Assembly (NCBI RefSeq): GCF_018388425.1
Contig: NZ_CP074406.1
Coordinates: 3,782,001-3,846,000 of the forward strand
Direction: 5' to 3'
DNA: 64,000 bases
From: Nocardioides faecalis
GTDB taxonomy: Bacteria > Actinomycetota > Actinomycetes > Propionibacteriales > Nocardioidaceae
Shown: piece after piece, positions 8,108 through 15,829 of the stretch
How positions within the stretch are numbered: position 1 is the stretch's first letter
How the letters are laid out: the number at the start of each line of letters is the position of its first letter
Position numbers and translations under genes: made by a program
Notes under the pieces: model-generated
The model's input: only the letters and a program-made list of their open reading frames with translations
Told to the model about the DNA's origin: nothing
The model's database searches: none

Positions 8108-8512
8108 ATGCACGTCACCGCCACCGCCCTCTCCCTCAACGTCCCCGACGTCGAGGCCGCCGCCGCGTTCGCGTGCGACCACTTCGGCTTCGCCGCCGAG
8201 ATGTCCGCCGACGGCTTCGTCTCGCTGCGCCACCCCGACATCGCCTGGAACGTGGTCTTCCTGCGCGTCGGCCTGGGCACGTTCAAGCCCGCCCACATCG
8301 CCGGTCCCGCGGGGCAGGGGATGCTGCTCGCCCTGGAGGTCGAGGACCTGGACGCCGAGTTCGCCCGCATCGCCGCGGCCGGGGCGAGCGTGGTGACGCC
8401 GCCGGAGAGCGAGCCGTGGGGTGAGCGCTACTGCCAGTTCGCCGACCCCAACGGCCTGGTGTGGCAGCTGGTGCAGTGGGTCGCGCCGCCACCGTCCGAC
8501 GTCCTCCCCTGA
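8108..8512 (+). CDS. VOC (glyoxalase/bleomycin-resistance fold) family protein
   Basis: A 134-residue single VOC module pair. The opening A-L-S-L-N-V-P-D-V-E-A-A-A-A-F and the ending Y-C-Q-F-A-D-P-N-G-L-V-W-Q-L-V-Q-W are the family hallmarks. VOC proteins are metal-dependent lyases, dioxygenases, or binders of electrophilic or antibiotic compounds. Which applies here is not resolved. An AGGAGG ribosome-binding site (8095-8100) fixes the ATG. It is divergent from the TetR regulator, so it is likely its target and inducible by the regulator's ligand. Confidence 0.85.
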   Translation: MHVTATALSLNVPDVEAAAAFACDHFGFAAEMSADGFVSLRHPDIAWNVVFLRVGLGTFKPAHIAGPAGQGMLLALEVEDLDAEFARIAAAGASVVTPPESEPWGERYCQFADPNGLVWQLVQWVAPPPSDVLP

Positions 8513-8520
8513 CCTGGGCG

Positions 8521-8556
8521 CCGGCTGGCCGCCCGGCTGGCCGCCCGGCTGGCCGA
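8521..8556. repeat. Three 12-bp tandem repeats after the VOC gene
   Basis: Pattern ccggctggccgc at 8521-8532, 8533-8544 and 8545-8556 (last base changed). Non-coding, 9 bp after the VOC stop. Confidence 0.85.
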
Positions 8557-8686
8557 GCAGCTGTGGGAGGCCGACACCGCACCGGATGCGGGTCGCCCCG
8601 ACCGCTGATTCCGCGCCGGCGCACCGGTCAGTCCCGACAACATGGTCGAACAGGCCATCAGGGTCGGACAGCAGGAAGGATCGAGG

Positions 8687-9268
8687 ATGGGACGTCTGGT
8701 CTACACAGCCATCGGGTCGCTGGACGGGTTCGTCGCGGACGCCTCCGGCGACTTCTCCTGGGCCGCACCCGATGAGGAGGTGCACGCCTACGTCAACGAG
8801 CGCGACCAGCAGGTGGTCGCCGAGCTCTACGGCCGGCGGCTGTTCGAGGTGATGGGGGTCTGGGAGACCTACGGCGCCGACCCGGCCGATGAGGACGTGA
8901 CCGAGGTGGAGCGCGCGTACGGCGCGGTGTGGCGCGAACGGGCCAAGACCGTCTTCTCCACGACGCTGACCTCGGTGCCCACCCAGCACACCCGGCTGGA
9001 GCGCTCCTTCGACCCGGCGGCAGTCCGTGCGTACGTCGACGCAACCGACGGTGACGTCTCCCTCGGCGGCCCGACCCTGGCCGCGCACGCGCTGCGGGCC
9101 GGCATCGTGGACGCGGTCGAGTACTACGCCCACCCGGTGGTCATCGGCGCCGGCACCCGCTGGCTGCCACCCGACCTGCGGCTGGGACTGGACCTGGTCA
9201 CCGAGCACCGCTTCGGCTGCGGCGTCGTGCACCTCGCCTACGACGTGCGCCGCTCCCCCGCGCCCTGA
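8687..9268 (+). CDS. Dihydrofolate reductase family protein (RibD C-terminal type)
   Basis: A 193-residue protein of the RibD-C/dihydrofolate-reductase-like family, generally NADPH-dependent reductases of unknown substrate. It opens with G-R-L-V-Y-T-A-I-G-S-L-D-G-F-V-A-D, has the F-S-T-T-L and D-G-D-V-S-L-G-G-P-T-L-A segments (nucleotide-binding loop), and V-E-Y-Y-A-H-P-V-V-I-G-A-G-T-R-W towards the end. The ATG at 8687 follows a GGAAGGA-type ribosome-binding site. A longer in-frame start at 8642 lacks one and adds residues outside the fold. Confidence 0.85.
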   Translation: MGRLVYTAIGSLDGFVADASGDFSWAAPDEEVHAYVNERDQQVVAELYGRRLFEVMGVWETYGADPADEDVTEVERAYGAVWRERAKTVFSTTLTSVPTQHTRLERSFDPAAVRAYVDATDGDVSLGGPTLAAHALRAGIVDAVEYYAHPVVIGAGTRWLPPDLRLGLDLVTEHRFGCGVVHLAYDVRRSPAP

Positions 9269-9277
9269 CCAACCCCC

Positions 9278-9335
9278 ACCGCCGAATCACCCCTACCGCA
9301 CCGCCGAATCACCCGTGATGGTCCGCCGATTCACC
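9278..9335. repeat. Repeated CCGCCGA(A/T)TCACC motif between convergent genes
   Basis: A 15-bp direct repeat accgccgaatcaccc occurs at 9278-9292 and 9300-9314, with a shorter copy at 9323-9335 that runs into the stop codon of the aldo/keto reductase gene. The element sits at the junction of two convergent genes, as REP-like elements often do. Confidence 0.65.
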
Positions 9336-10365
9336 AGGTACGCGCCCCGGTGCCGTGCACGGCGTACGGCTCGATCGCGGCGACCTCGTCGTCGCTGAGG
9401 TCGGCGGCGAGCGCGGCGAGGTTCGAGCGCAGCTGCTCCACCGAGGAGGCGCCGATGATGGCGCTGGAGACGGCGGGGTCGCGCAGCACCCAGGTCAGCG
9501 CGAGCTGGGCGAGCGTCTGGCCGCGCCGCTCGGCGATGCCCTGCAGGGCGGTGGCCCGCTCGTAGTAGGCCGAGCTGAGCGCCTTCTCGTGCAGGAACTT
9601 GCCGCGCGCGGCACGGGAGTCCGCGGGCACGGTGCCGTCGAGGTAGCGGTCGGTGAGCAGGCCCTGCTGGAGCGGGGAGTAGGCGATGGTCCCGACGCCG
9701 AGGTCGGCGGCGGTGGGCAGCACCGACTCCTCGATCTCCCGGTCGAACATGCTGTAGGGCCCCTGGTAGGCACGCAGCGGGATCCGCCACTGCGCCAGCG
9801 CCGCGGCCATCTCGCGGAGCCGTTCGGCGGGGTAGTTGGAGACCCCGACGTAGAGCGCCTTGCCGCTGGTCACCGCCAGCGCGAGGGCCTCGGCGGTCTC
9901 CTCGATCGGGGTGTCGGGGTCGTCGAGGTGGTGGTAGTAGATGTCGACGTAGTCGATGCCCAGCTTGAGCAGCGTCTGGTCGAGCGAGTGCACCAGGTAC
10001 TTCTTCGAGCCCCAGGCGCCGTACGGGCCCGGGCGCAGCGCGAAGCCCGCCTTGGAGGTGATCAGCAGCTCGTCGCGCAGGTGCTTGAAGTCCTGGGCGA
10101 AGATCAGGCCGACGTTCGACTCCGCACTGCCGGCGGGGGGTCCGTAGTTGTTGGCCAGGTCCCAGTGGGTGATGCCGTGGTCGAAGGCGGTGCGCATGAT
10201 GTCGCGCTGGACCTGCAGCGGCTTGTCGTCGCCGAAGTTGTGCCAGAAACCCAGCGACAGGGCGGGCATCTTGAGCCCGGAGCGGCCGAGGCTGCGGTAC
10301 TCCATGGCGTCGTACCGCTCGGCGACCGGGTGGTACGGCGTCGCGTACGAGTTGAGGATCTGCAT
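9331..10365 (-). CDS. Aldo/keto reductase (AKR14/YghZ-like)
   Basis: A 344-residue NADPH-dependent aldehyde/ketone reductase. The AKR tetrad is visible as H-W-D-L-A-N-N-Y-G (Asp, Tyr), I-T-S-K-A-G (Lys) and I-Y-Y-H-H-L-D-D (His). The C-terminus carries the cofactor motif I-I-G-A-S-S. Length and the R-S-L-G-R-S-G-L-K-M opening match the AKR14 L-glyceraldehyde-3-phosphate-reductase-like group. ATG 10365 follows a GAGGAAC-type ribosome-binding site and lies 12 nt after the upstream gene. It is the last gene of the nine-gene leftward catabolic operon and would reduce a carbonyl produced by the preceding enzymes (inference). Confidence 0.88.
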   Translation of the reverse strand: MQILNSYATPYHPVAERYDAMEYRSLGRSGLKMPALSLGFWHNFGDDKPLQVQRDIMRTAFDHGITHWDLANNYGPPAGSAESNVGLIFAQDFKHLRDELLITSKAGFALRPGPYGAWGSKKYLVHSLDQTLLKLGIDYVDIYYHHLDDPDTPIEETAEALALAVTSGKALYVGVSNYPAERLREMAAALAQWRIPLRAYQGPYSMFDREIEESVLPTAADLGVGTIAYSPLQQGLLTDRYLDGTVPADSRAARGKFLHEKALSSAYYERATALQGIAERRGQTLAQLALTWVLRDPAVSSAIIGASSVEQLRSNLAALAADLSDDEVAAIEPYAVHGTGARTW

Positions 10366-10377
10366 GGGCGTTCCTCC

Positions 10378-11709
10378 TCAGCTGTTGTCGGTCGTCATGA
10401 CCTGGTTGACGACGGCGCCCTCGACGAGCTTGCCGGGGTTGAGCAGGCCCTTGGGGTCCGAGCGCGCGGCGCGGGCCATGGCCCGGCCGGGGTTGTTGTC
10501 GACCGTCCACTGGTGCGGGCTGTGCACGAAGACGCCCATCTCGGCGTACTTCTCGTAGCCGGCGTAGACGGCCTCCGCGGACTCGAACTCGCCGACCAGC
10601 AGGCCGAGCGGGCGGTCCTTCTGGGCCTCGATGTGCAGCACGCCGCCGGGGTAGACGGCCTCGACCTCGTCGACCCGGTCGATCAGCGCCTGCCCCACGA
10701 GCTCGACGTGGAAGTAGGTGTCGGGGTAGGCCTTCTGGGTCCACTCGATGGTGTGGTTGTACGACATCATCGACATCCGGATCATCTCCTGGGCGTCGTC
10801 GATGACCGCGTCCACGCGGCCGCCGACCTCCTCGACCAGGCGGCTGGCCCGGGCGACCTCGTCGGCACGCACGATGCCCCGCAGGCTCACCCGGTCGCGC
10901 GGCAGGCCGGGGTGCAGGGGGAGAGCGTTGACCATCAGCGGCCGGTCGGCCGACATCAGCCGCGGCGAGGGCTCCATGTCGCCGAAGACCCGGATCAGGT
11001 CGAGGGCGGGCTGGAACTCCTCGAAGCTGGCGTAGAAGCACCGCCAGTCGCGCAGCGGCTCGAGCTTGACGGTGACCTTGGCGATGATCCCGACGGTGCC
11101 GTAGGTGTGCAGGTAGGTCTGGATGTCGTCGCCGGTGATGTGCACCAGCTCGGGGCTGCCGGTCATCTCGACCACGTCGAGGGCCTGCACGAAGTCGCTG
11201 CTGGAGATCGTGCCATGCTCGATGGAGCCGGTGCCGCCGGAGCCACCGGAGAGGAATCCGGCGATCGTGGACTGCGCGGTGGAGGGGTACATCAGCAGCT
11301 CCTGCCCGCTCTGGCGCGCCGCGGCCTCCATCATCGCGATCACGGCGCCGGCCTCGGCGGTGATCCAGCCGTCCCCGACCTCGAGCACGCGCCGGGCGCG
11401 GGTGGTGTCGAGGACCAGGCCGTCGTGCAGCGGCAGGCCCTGGCCGTAGTTGGCGGTGCCCTTGCCGCGCGGGGTGACAGGTACGTCGTGGCGGTACGCC
11501 GCGGCGACGACCTGGCCGATCTCCTCGGCGCTGCTCGGGTAGGCGACCAGGTCGGCGAGGCCGAGGGGCAGCTGGGCGGAGAGGATCGGTGACATCGGGC
11601 AGCCGTCGACGGAGGCGCGCTGCCGGGTGCCGAGGTCGGTGCTGACGCCCCGCTCGCCGAGGAGCTCGATCAGCTCGGCGTGGAGGCCGGTGAGGTCGGG
11701 TCGGGTCAT
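10378..11709 (-). CDS. FAD-binding oxidoreductase (PCMH/VAO type)
   Basis: A 443-residue flavoprotein of the vanillyl-alcohol-oxidase/PCMH superfamily. The FAD-binding N-terminal half shows V-A-Y-P-S-S-A-E-E-I, then T-P-R-G-K-G-T-A-N-Y-G-Q-G, then G-F-L-S-G-G-S-G-G-T-G-S-I-E-H-G. The C-terminal cap ends in D-P-K-G-L-L-N-P-G-K-L, the usual FAD-oxidase ending. No histidine for covalent FAD is obvious at the usual place. It lies 12 nt before the aldo/keto reductase gene and 19 nt after the reductase gene, in the leftward operon. The substrate is probably an alcohol, hydroxy acid or amine intermediate of the pathway. Confidence 0.85.
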   Translation of the reverse strand: MTRPDLTGLHAELIELLGERGVSTDLGTRQRASVDGCPMSPILSAQLPLGLADLVAYPSSAEEIGQVVAAAYRHDVPVTPRGKGTANYGQGLPLHDGLVLDTTRARRVLEVGDGWITAEAGAVIAMMEAAARQSGQELLMYPSTAQSTIAGFLSGGSGGTGSIEHGTISSSDFVQALDVVEMTGSPELVHITGDDIQTYLHTYGTVGIIAKVTVKLEPLRDWRCFYASFEEFQPALDLIRVFGDMEPSPRLMSADRPLMVNALPLHPGLPRDRVSLRGIVRADEVARASRLVEEVGGRVDAVIDDAQEMIRMSMMSYNHTIEWTQKAYPDTYFHVELVGQALIDRVDEVEAVYPGGVLHIEAQKDRPLGLLVGEFESAEAVYAGYEKYAEMGVFVHSPHQWTVDNNPGRAMARAARSDPKGLLNPGKLVEGAVVNQVMTTDNS

Positions 11710-11728
11710 GTCGGAGGCCTTTCGCGGC

Positions 11729-12682
11729 TCAGAGCTCGAGGGACAACAGGGAGCAGGCGGCGCGGGAGACGCAGATCATCATCCGGTCGCCCTGGGCGCG
11801 CTCGGCGGGACGGAGCACCGAGTCGCGGTGGTCGACCTCCCCCATCACCACCGGGGTGTCGCAGGTGCCGCAGGTGCCTTCTCGGCACGAGGCCACCACC
11901 ATCGCGCCGGCCGCCTCGGCGGCCTCGAGGACGCTCTGGTGCGGCTGCACGGTGATCGTCTGGCCGGAGTAGATGAGCTCGACGTCGAACGCCTCGTCGC
12001 GCACCGGCGCCGAGAGCTCGCGGGGTGCGAACCGCTCGGTGTGCAGCTCAGTGCCGGGCCAGGCGGAGACCAGCTCCTCGGCCTCGTCGATCAGTCGGCC
12101 GGGGCCGCAGGCGTACACCTGGGTGCCCGGTTGCGGGGTCCCGAGCAGCCCCGGCAGGTCGAGCCGGCGGCCCTCGTCGGCGGCGTACACCTCGATGTGG
12201 CCGGGGTAGCGCTCGCACAGCTCGTCGACGAAGGCCATGGTCGAGCGGGACCGTCCGGCGTACGAGAGCCGCCACTGCCGGCCCTTGGCCTCGACCTCCG
12301 CGATCATCGGCAGCAGCGGGGTGATCCCGATGCCGCCGGCGATCATCTCGTAGCGCTCGGCCTTGCCGAGCACGAAGTGGTTGAGCGGGCCCCGGGCCTC
12401 GACGACCGCGCCCGGGTGCAGGTTCTCGTGCACCCAGCGCGACCCCCCGCGCCCCGCCTCGTCGCGCAGCACCGCGATGGTCCAGGTGCTGGGTCCCAGG
12501 TCGTCGCCGCACAGCGAGTACTGACGCTCCACGTCGTCGGGGAGCAGCAGCGAGACGTGGGCCCCGGGGCGCCAGGACGGCAGCGGTCCACCGTCGGGGT
12601 CACCGAAGGTGATCCGCACGATGTCCTCGGCCGCCTCCTGGCGGTCCAGGACGACGAGGGCGCGTTCGGTTCCAGTGCGCAT
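11729..12682 (-). CDS. PDR/VanB-type oxidoreductase (FMN/NAD + plant-type 2Fe-2S)
   Basis: A 317-residue reductase of the phthalate-dioxygenase-reductase family. A ferredoxin-reductase-like flavin domain (R-Q-Y-S-L-C at about 55-60) is followed by an NAD domain (M-I-A-G-G-I-G-I-T-P-L-L and V-Y-A-C-G-P). A C-terminal plant-type ferredoxin follows with cysteines 266, 271, 274 and 304 (C-R-E-G-T-C-G-T-C). Such proteins pass NAD(P)H electrons to an oxygenase. No Rieske oxygenase alpha subunit is present in the window, so the partner must be another enzyme of this cluster or lie elsewhere. Sixth gene of the leftward operon counted from the 3' end upstream to it, with 60 bp to the PNPOx gene. Confidence 0.9.
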   Translation of the reverse strand: MRTGTERALVVLDRQEAAEDIVRITFGDPDGGPLPSWRPGAHVSLLLPDDVERQYSLCGDDLGPSTWTIAVLRDEAGRGGSRWVHENLHPGAVVEARGPLNHFVLGKAERYEMIAGGIGITPLLPMIAEVEAKGRQWRLSYAGRSRSTMAFVDELCERYPGHIEVYAADEGRRLDLPGLLGTPQPGTQVYACGPGRLIDEAEELVSAWPGTELHTERFAPRELSAPVRDEAFDVELIYSGQTITVQPHQSVLEAAEAAGAMVVASCREGTCGTCDTPVVMGEVDHRDSVLRPAERAQGDRMMICVSRAACSLLSLEL

Positions 12683-12742
12683 GGTGCTCTCCTGAGGGGG
12701 TGTCGTGCTCCGTCAGGCGGAGCGAGGTCGGAAGGGGCCGGC

Positions 12743-13405
12743 TCAGGCCTGGATCCAGCCGTGCCGCCAGGTGCCGTCGGTCCGCGTGTAGTGGATGCGG
12801 CGGTTCAGCGACTCGGGGTGGCCCTCCCAGAAGGTCACCGCGTCGGGGACGATGCGGAAGTACTTCCAGTAGTCGGGGCGGGCGATGGGCTCCGGCGCGG
12901 CGACGAGCTCCTCGAACTCGCGGACCTGCGCCTGCGGGTCGCGCAGGTCGAGGCCGTGGAAGGAGACGACCCGCGAGGCCTGGGTCTTGCGGTGCTCCTC
13001 GGCGAAGCGCGCGTCGGACTCCTCGTCGGAGGCGACGACCACATCCCCGGTGAAGTTGATCGACTGGGCGGTCTCGCGCCAGTAGAGGGAGACGGCTGCG
13101 CGGCCGGTCTCGGTCATCTCCACGCCCTTGCGGGACCCGAAGTTGGTGGTGAACCGCACCGCGTCGTCCTCGACGTCGAGCAGGTGCACGGTGCGGCTGG
13201 AGGGCGCGCCGTCCTTGGAGGCCGTGGCCAGCGTGACGTAGAGCGGCTCCACCGCGCCGATGTCGAGGACGTAGGAGATCCACTGCCGCATCAGGTTCAA
13301 CGGGTTGCCCGGCGCGCCGTCGGCGTCGAGCGGGGGCACCCCCTCGGGGGTGGACGGGAACTTCATCGCCGGGTCGATCTCGGGGTGGAACGCCGCGGTG
13401 CTCAT
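12743..13405 (-). CDS. Pyridoxamine 5'-phosphate oxidase family protein
   Basis: A 220-residue FMN-binding split-barrel protein closely resembling PdxH: P-L-Y-V-T-L-A-T-A-S-K-D-G-A-P-S-S-R-T-V, then T-N-F-G-S-R-K-G-V, and the C-terminal F-W-E-G-H-P-E-S-L-N-R-R-I-H-Y. Its ATG overlaps the cupin-gene stop (ATGA). Placement inside a catabolic operon, rather than near B6 genes, suggests a dedicated flavin-dependent oxidation step on a pathway intermediate rather than vitamin B6 salvage. That role is inference, and true PdxH activity cannot be excluded. Confidence 0.82.
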   Translation of the reverse strand: MSTAAFHPEIDPAMKFPSTPEGVPPLDADGAPGNPLNLMRQWISYVLDIGAVEPLYVTLATASKDGAPSSRTVHLLDVEDDAVRFTTNFGSRKGVEMTETGRAAVSLYWRETAQSINFTGDVVVASDEESDARFAEEHRKTQASRVVSFHGLDLRDPQAQVREFEELVAAPEPIARPDYWKYFRIVPDAVTFWEGHPESLNRRIHYTRTDGTWRHGWIQA

Positions 13406-13836
13406 GCCTGGCTTCCGAAGACGGACGCCAGGACGTCGAGGTCCGCGGCGTCGATGGTGGTGCTCTGCCCGTCGGTGACGAGCTTGTGGAAGCCGCCGTC
13501 GGGCAGCATCGTCGTGATGGCGTAGAGGCGGCCCTCGCCGGTGTTGCTGATCCGGTGCACCGTGCCCGGGGCGAGCACCAGGAACTGCCCGGACTTCACG
13601 GGGGCCTCGACGCCGTCCACCTCGGCGACGCCCTCGCCGCGCAGGAAGAGGAAGGTCTCGACCTCGTCGGAGTGCGAGTTCGGCGGCTGGGCGCCGCCGG
13701 GCTCCCAGATCTCCAGGAACACCGAGTGGTCGATGCCCTTCTCGGGCCCGGCCAGCGGCGCCAGCTTCACCGTGTCCCCGGCGCTGATCAGGTGGGCCTG
13801 GACCGTGTCGAGGTCGATGGTCTCGAAGGGCTTCAT
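13402..13836 (-). CDS. Single-domain cupin protein
   Basis: A 144-residue small cupin. Motif 1 is degenerate (N-S-H-S-D-E-V-E-T-F-L-F-L-R-G-E-G) and motif 2 is P-G-T-V-H-R-I-S-N. Two histidines and a glutamate for metal are present. Such proteins act as small dioxygenases, isomerases or sensors. ATG 13836 overlaps the stop of the upstream hydrolase gene (ATGA), and the stop overlaps the PNPOx ATG, so the three are translationally coupled. Confidence 0.82.
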   Translation of the reverse strand: MKPFETIDLDTVQAHLISAGDTVKLAPLAGPEKGIDHSVFLEIWEPGGAQPPNSHSDEVETFLFLRGEGVAEVDGVEAPVKSGQFLVLAPGTVHRISNTGEGRLYAITTMLPDGGFHKLVTDGQSTTIDAADLDVLASVFGSQA

Positions 13837-14603
13837 GCCGTGATTCCTTCCAGTACGGCGGTGCTCTCGGCGACGAAGCCGAAGCACTGCTTGACGTTGT
13901 AGACGGTTGCCTCCCAGCAGAAGTCCGGGGAGGTCGTGGCGGAGCAGTCGGTGAGCATCGCGACGTCGTAGCCGGCGCAGGCGGCGTCGATGAGGGTGGC
14001 CAGCACGCACTGGTCGGCGTTGACCCCGGCGAACAGCAGCGTGGTGACGTCGAGGTTGCGCAGCACCGAGTCGAGCGGGGTGTCCCAGAAGCCGCTCATC
14101 CGGTGCTTGTCGATGCTGATGTCACCGGCGGCGACCTCGAGCTCGTCGACGACCGCGGCGTTCCAGGAGCCGGCCTGCAGCACCGCGCCGGCGCCGGGGA
14201 GCTCCTCGCCGATGCCGGTGCTGTGGCCGTCGGGGTCGTAGACGTGCAGGACGCCGGAGGGCAGGTTCGCCCGGTCGGGCCGGGTCCCCCAGTTCAGCCA
14301 GATCACCGGTGCGCCGGTGGCGCGCCAGGGGCCGAGCAGCCGCTGCAGCGGCTCGATGGGCCGCCGGGCCTCGGAGACGTCCACGCCGATCGAGCCGAGC
14401 CAGCCGTCGGGGTGGCAGAAGTCGTTCTGCATGTCCACCACGACCAGTGCGGTGCGCGCGGGGTCGAGGACCAGGGACTGTGGCTCGGCGCTGACCTCCC
14501 AGCCCTCTCGTTCGCGGCCGGCGCCGCGGCGCAGGTCGACCACGCCGTCGTCGATCCGCCAGGCCGTGGCGGGGTGGGCGCCCACGGTGCCGGGTGTCTT
14601 CAT
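13833..14603 (-). CDS. Isochorismatase-family cysteine hydrolase
   Basis: A 256-residue cysteine amidohydrolase. The catalytic triad is visible: Asp57 (V-V-V-D-M-Q-N-D-F), Lys166 (S-I-D-K-H-R-M-S-G-F) and Cys199 (G-V-N-A-D-Q-C-V-L-A-T). An N-terminal extension of about 45 residues precedes the core. The family includes nicotinamidase, biuret hydrolase, N-carbamoylsarcosine amidase and the ureidoacrylate hydrolase RutB. Given the neighbouring amidases and creatininase, hydrolysis of a C-N amide or ureido bond is the natural role. Start and stop both overlap neighbouring genes by 4 nt. Confidence 0.88.
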   Translation of the reverse strand: MKTPGTVGAHPATAWRIDDGVVDLRRGAGREREGWEVSAEPQSLVLDPARTALVVVDMQNDFCHPDGWLGSIGVDVSEARRPIEPLQRLLGPWRATGAPVIWLNWGTRPDRANLPSGVLHVYDPDGHSTGIGEELPGAGAVLQAGSWNAAVVDELEVAAGDISIDKHRMSGFWDTPLDSVLRNLDVTTLLFAGVNADQCVLATLIDAACAGYDVAMLTDCSATTSPDFCWEATVYNVKQCFGFVAESTAVLEGITA

Positions 14604-15829
14604 CGGTGCTCCTCGGGGGTGATGGTGGCGGCGATGGCCAGCAGCAGCTCGTCGTCGCCGGGGCGGCCGACGAGGCAGACGCCGACCGGCAGGTCGTCGA
14701 CGGCGGCGAGCGGGAGGCTGACGGCGGGCAGCCCGCCCAGCCCGGCGACGCAGGTCAGCTGCATGGTGCGGAGCCGCAGGTCGTCCTTGACCGGGCCGGT
14801 GAGGTCCAGCTCCGGGGCCACGGTCGCGGCCGAGGGCAGGACCAGCACGCCGCCGGGCGGAAGCAGGTCGTCGATCTCGGCGCGCACCAGCGCGCGGCCG
14901 GCGTCAGCCACCTCGCCGAGGGCGGGGTCGGTGCGTGCCGCGGTCCAGAAGCGCTGCTCGATGCCGGGGCCGAAGCGCGGGACGCGGGCGGTGATCCACG
15001 TGCCGTGGCTGCGCCAGGCCTCGACCATCTGGCGGTTGCGGAAGGTCTCGAACCACTCCCCCACCCGTCCCCGGGTCAGGTCGGCGCGGACGACGTCCGC
15101 TCCGAGGCGCTCGGCCAGCGGCTGGGTCGCCGAGGCCACCGCCGCCGCGACGGCGGGGTCGGCGAGCGCGAGCAGGTCCTCGGCGAGCACCAGCGTGGTG
15201 ACGTCGGCGGCCCGGGGCGTGGTCTCGAGCAGGGCGGTGCCGCCGGTCTGCAGCAGGGGACCGTCGGCCGCGATCAGCCCGACGGTGCCGAAGGTGGGGG
15301 CGAACTCCAAGACGCCGTCGAGCGGGACCCGGCCATGGGTGGGGCGCAGCCCGAAGACGCCGCAGTACGACGACGGCACCCGGATCGAGCCGCCGGTGTC
15401 GGTGGCGAGCGCCAACGGCACCAGGCCGCCGGCGACGGCGGAGACCGAGCCGCTGGAGGAGCCGCCGGGCACCCGGTCGGCGGCGCGGGGGTTCAGCGGG
15501 GTGCCGTAGTGCACGTTGGTGCCGGACAGGCTGAACGCCAGCTCGTCGGTGTGGGACTTGCCGATCACGCGGGCGCCGGCGTCCAGCAGCCGCTGCACCG
15601 CCACGGCGTGCCTCGGTGCGGGCGTGGCCTCGGCCAACCGGTCGGGGTTGCCGCCGCCGGTGGGCAGCCCGGCGATGTCGATCAGGTCCTTGACGACGAT
15701 GTCGATGCCGGACAGGGGGCCGGCGTGGGGCGACCCGTCGTGCTCCGGGGCGGCGAGCACGCTGGGGGTGGTGGTCAGCGCGCCCAGCCGGGCGGCGAGA
15801 CCGGCGAGGTCCGCGGGGTTGGGGCTCAT
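14600..15829 (-). CDS. Amidase (amidase-signature family)
   Basis: A 409-residue amidase with the Ser-cisSer-Lys triad: Lys47 (D-I-V-V-K-D-L), the serine-rich G-G-S-S-S-G-S at 122-128 and nucleophile Ser148 (D-T-G-G-S-I-R-V-P-S-S). It is shorter than typical 450-500-residue members and lacks any added domain. ATG 15829 overlaps the stop of the CocE gene, and its own stop overlaps the next ATG. The rightward operon encodes a second amidase of the same family (24879-26381), fused to an AtzH-like domain, so two hydrolytic steps of the same kind are expected in the regulon. Confidence 0.9.
   Translation of the reverse strand: MSPNPADLAGLAARLGALTTTPSVLAAPEHDGSPHAGPLSGIDIVVKDLIDIAGLPTGGGNPDRLAEATPAPRHAVAVQRLLDAGARVIGKSHTDELAFSLSGTNVHYGTPLNPRAADRVPGGSSSGSVSAVAGGLVPLALATDTGGSIRVPSSYCGVFGLRPTHGRVPLDGVLEFAPTFGTVGLIAADGPLLQTGGTALLETTPRAADVTTLVLAEDLLALADPAVAAAVASATQPLAERLGADVVRADLTRGRVGEWFETFRNRQMVEAWRSHGTWITARVPRFGPGIEQRFWTAARTDPALGEVADAGRALVRAEIDDLLPPGGVLVLPSAATVAPELDLTGPVKDDLRLRTMQLTCVAGLGGLPAVSLPLAAVDDLPVGVCLVGRPGDDELLLAIAATITPEEHR

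Noticed and set aside
9355..11592. 745-codon open frame on the plus strand
   Set aside because: Antisense to the AKR and FAD-oxidoreductase genes. Its composition (V/L/G/R/H-rich, no domain-like sequence) is the usual complementary-frame artefact of >70% GC coding DNA.
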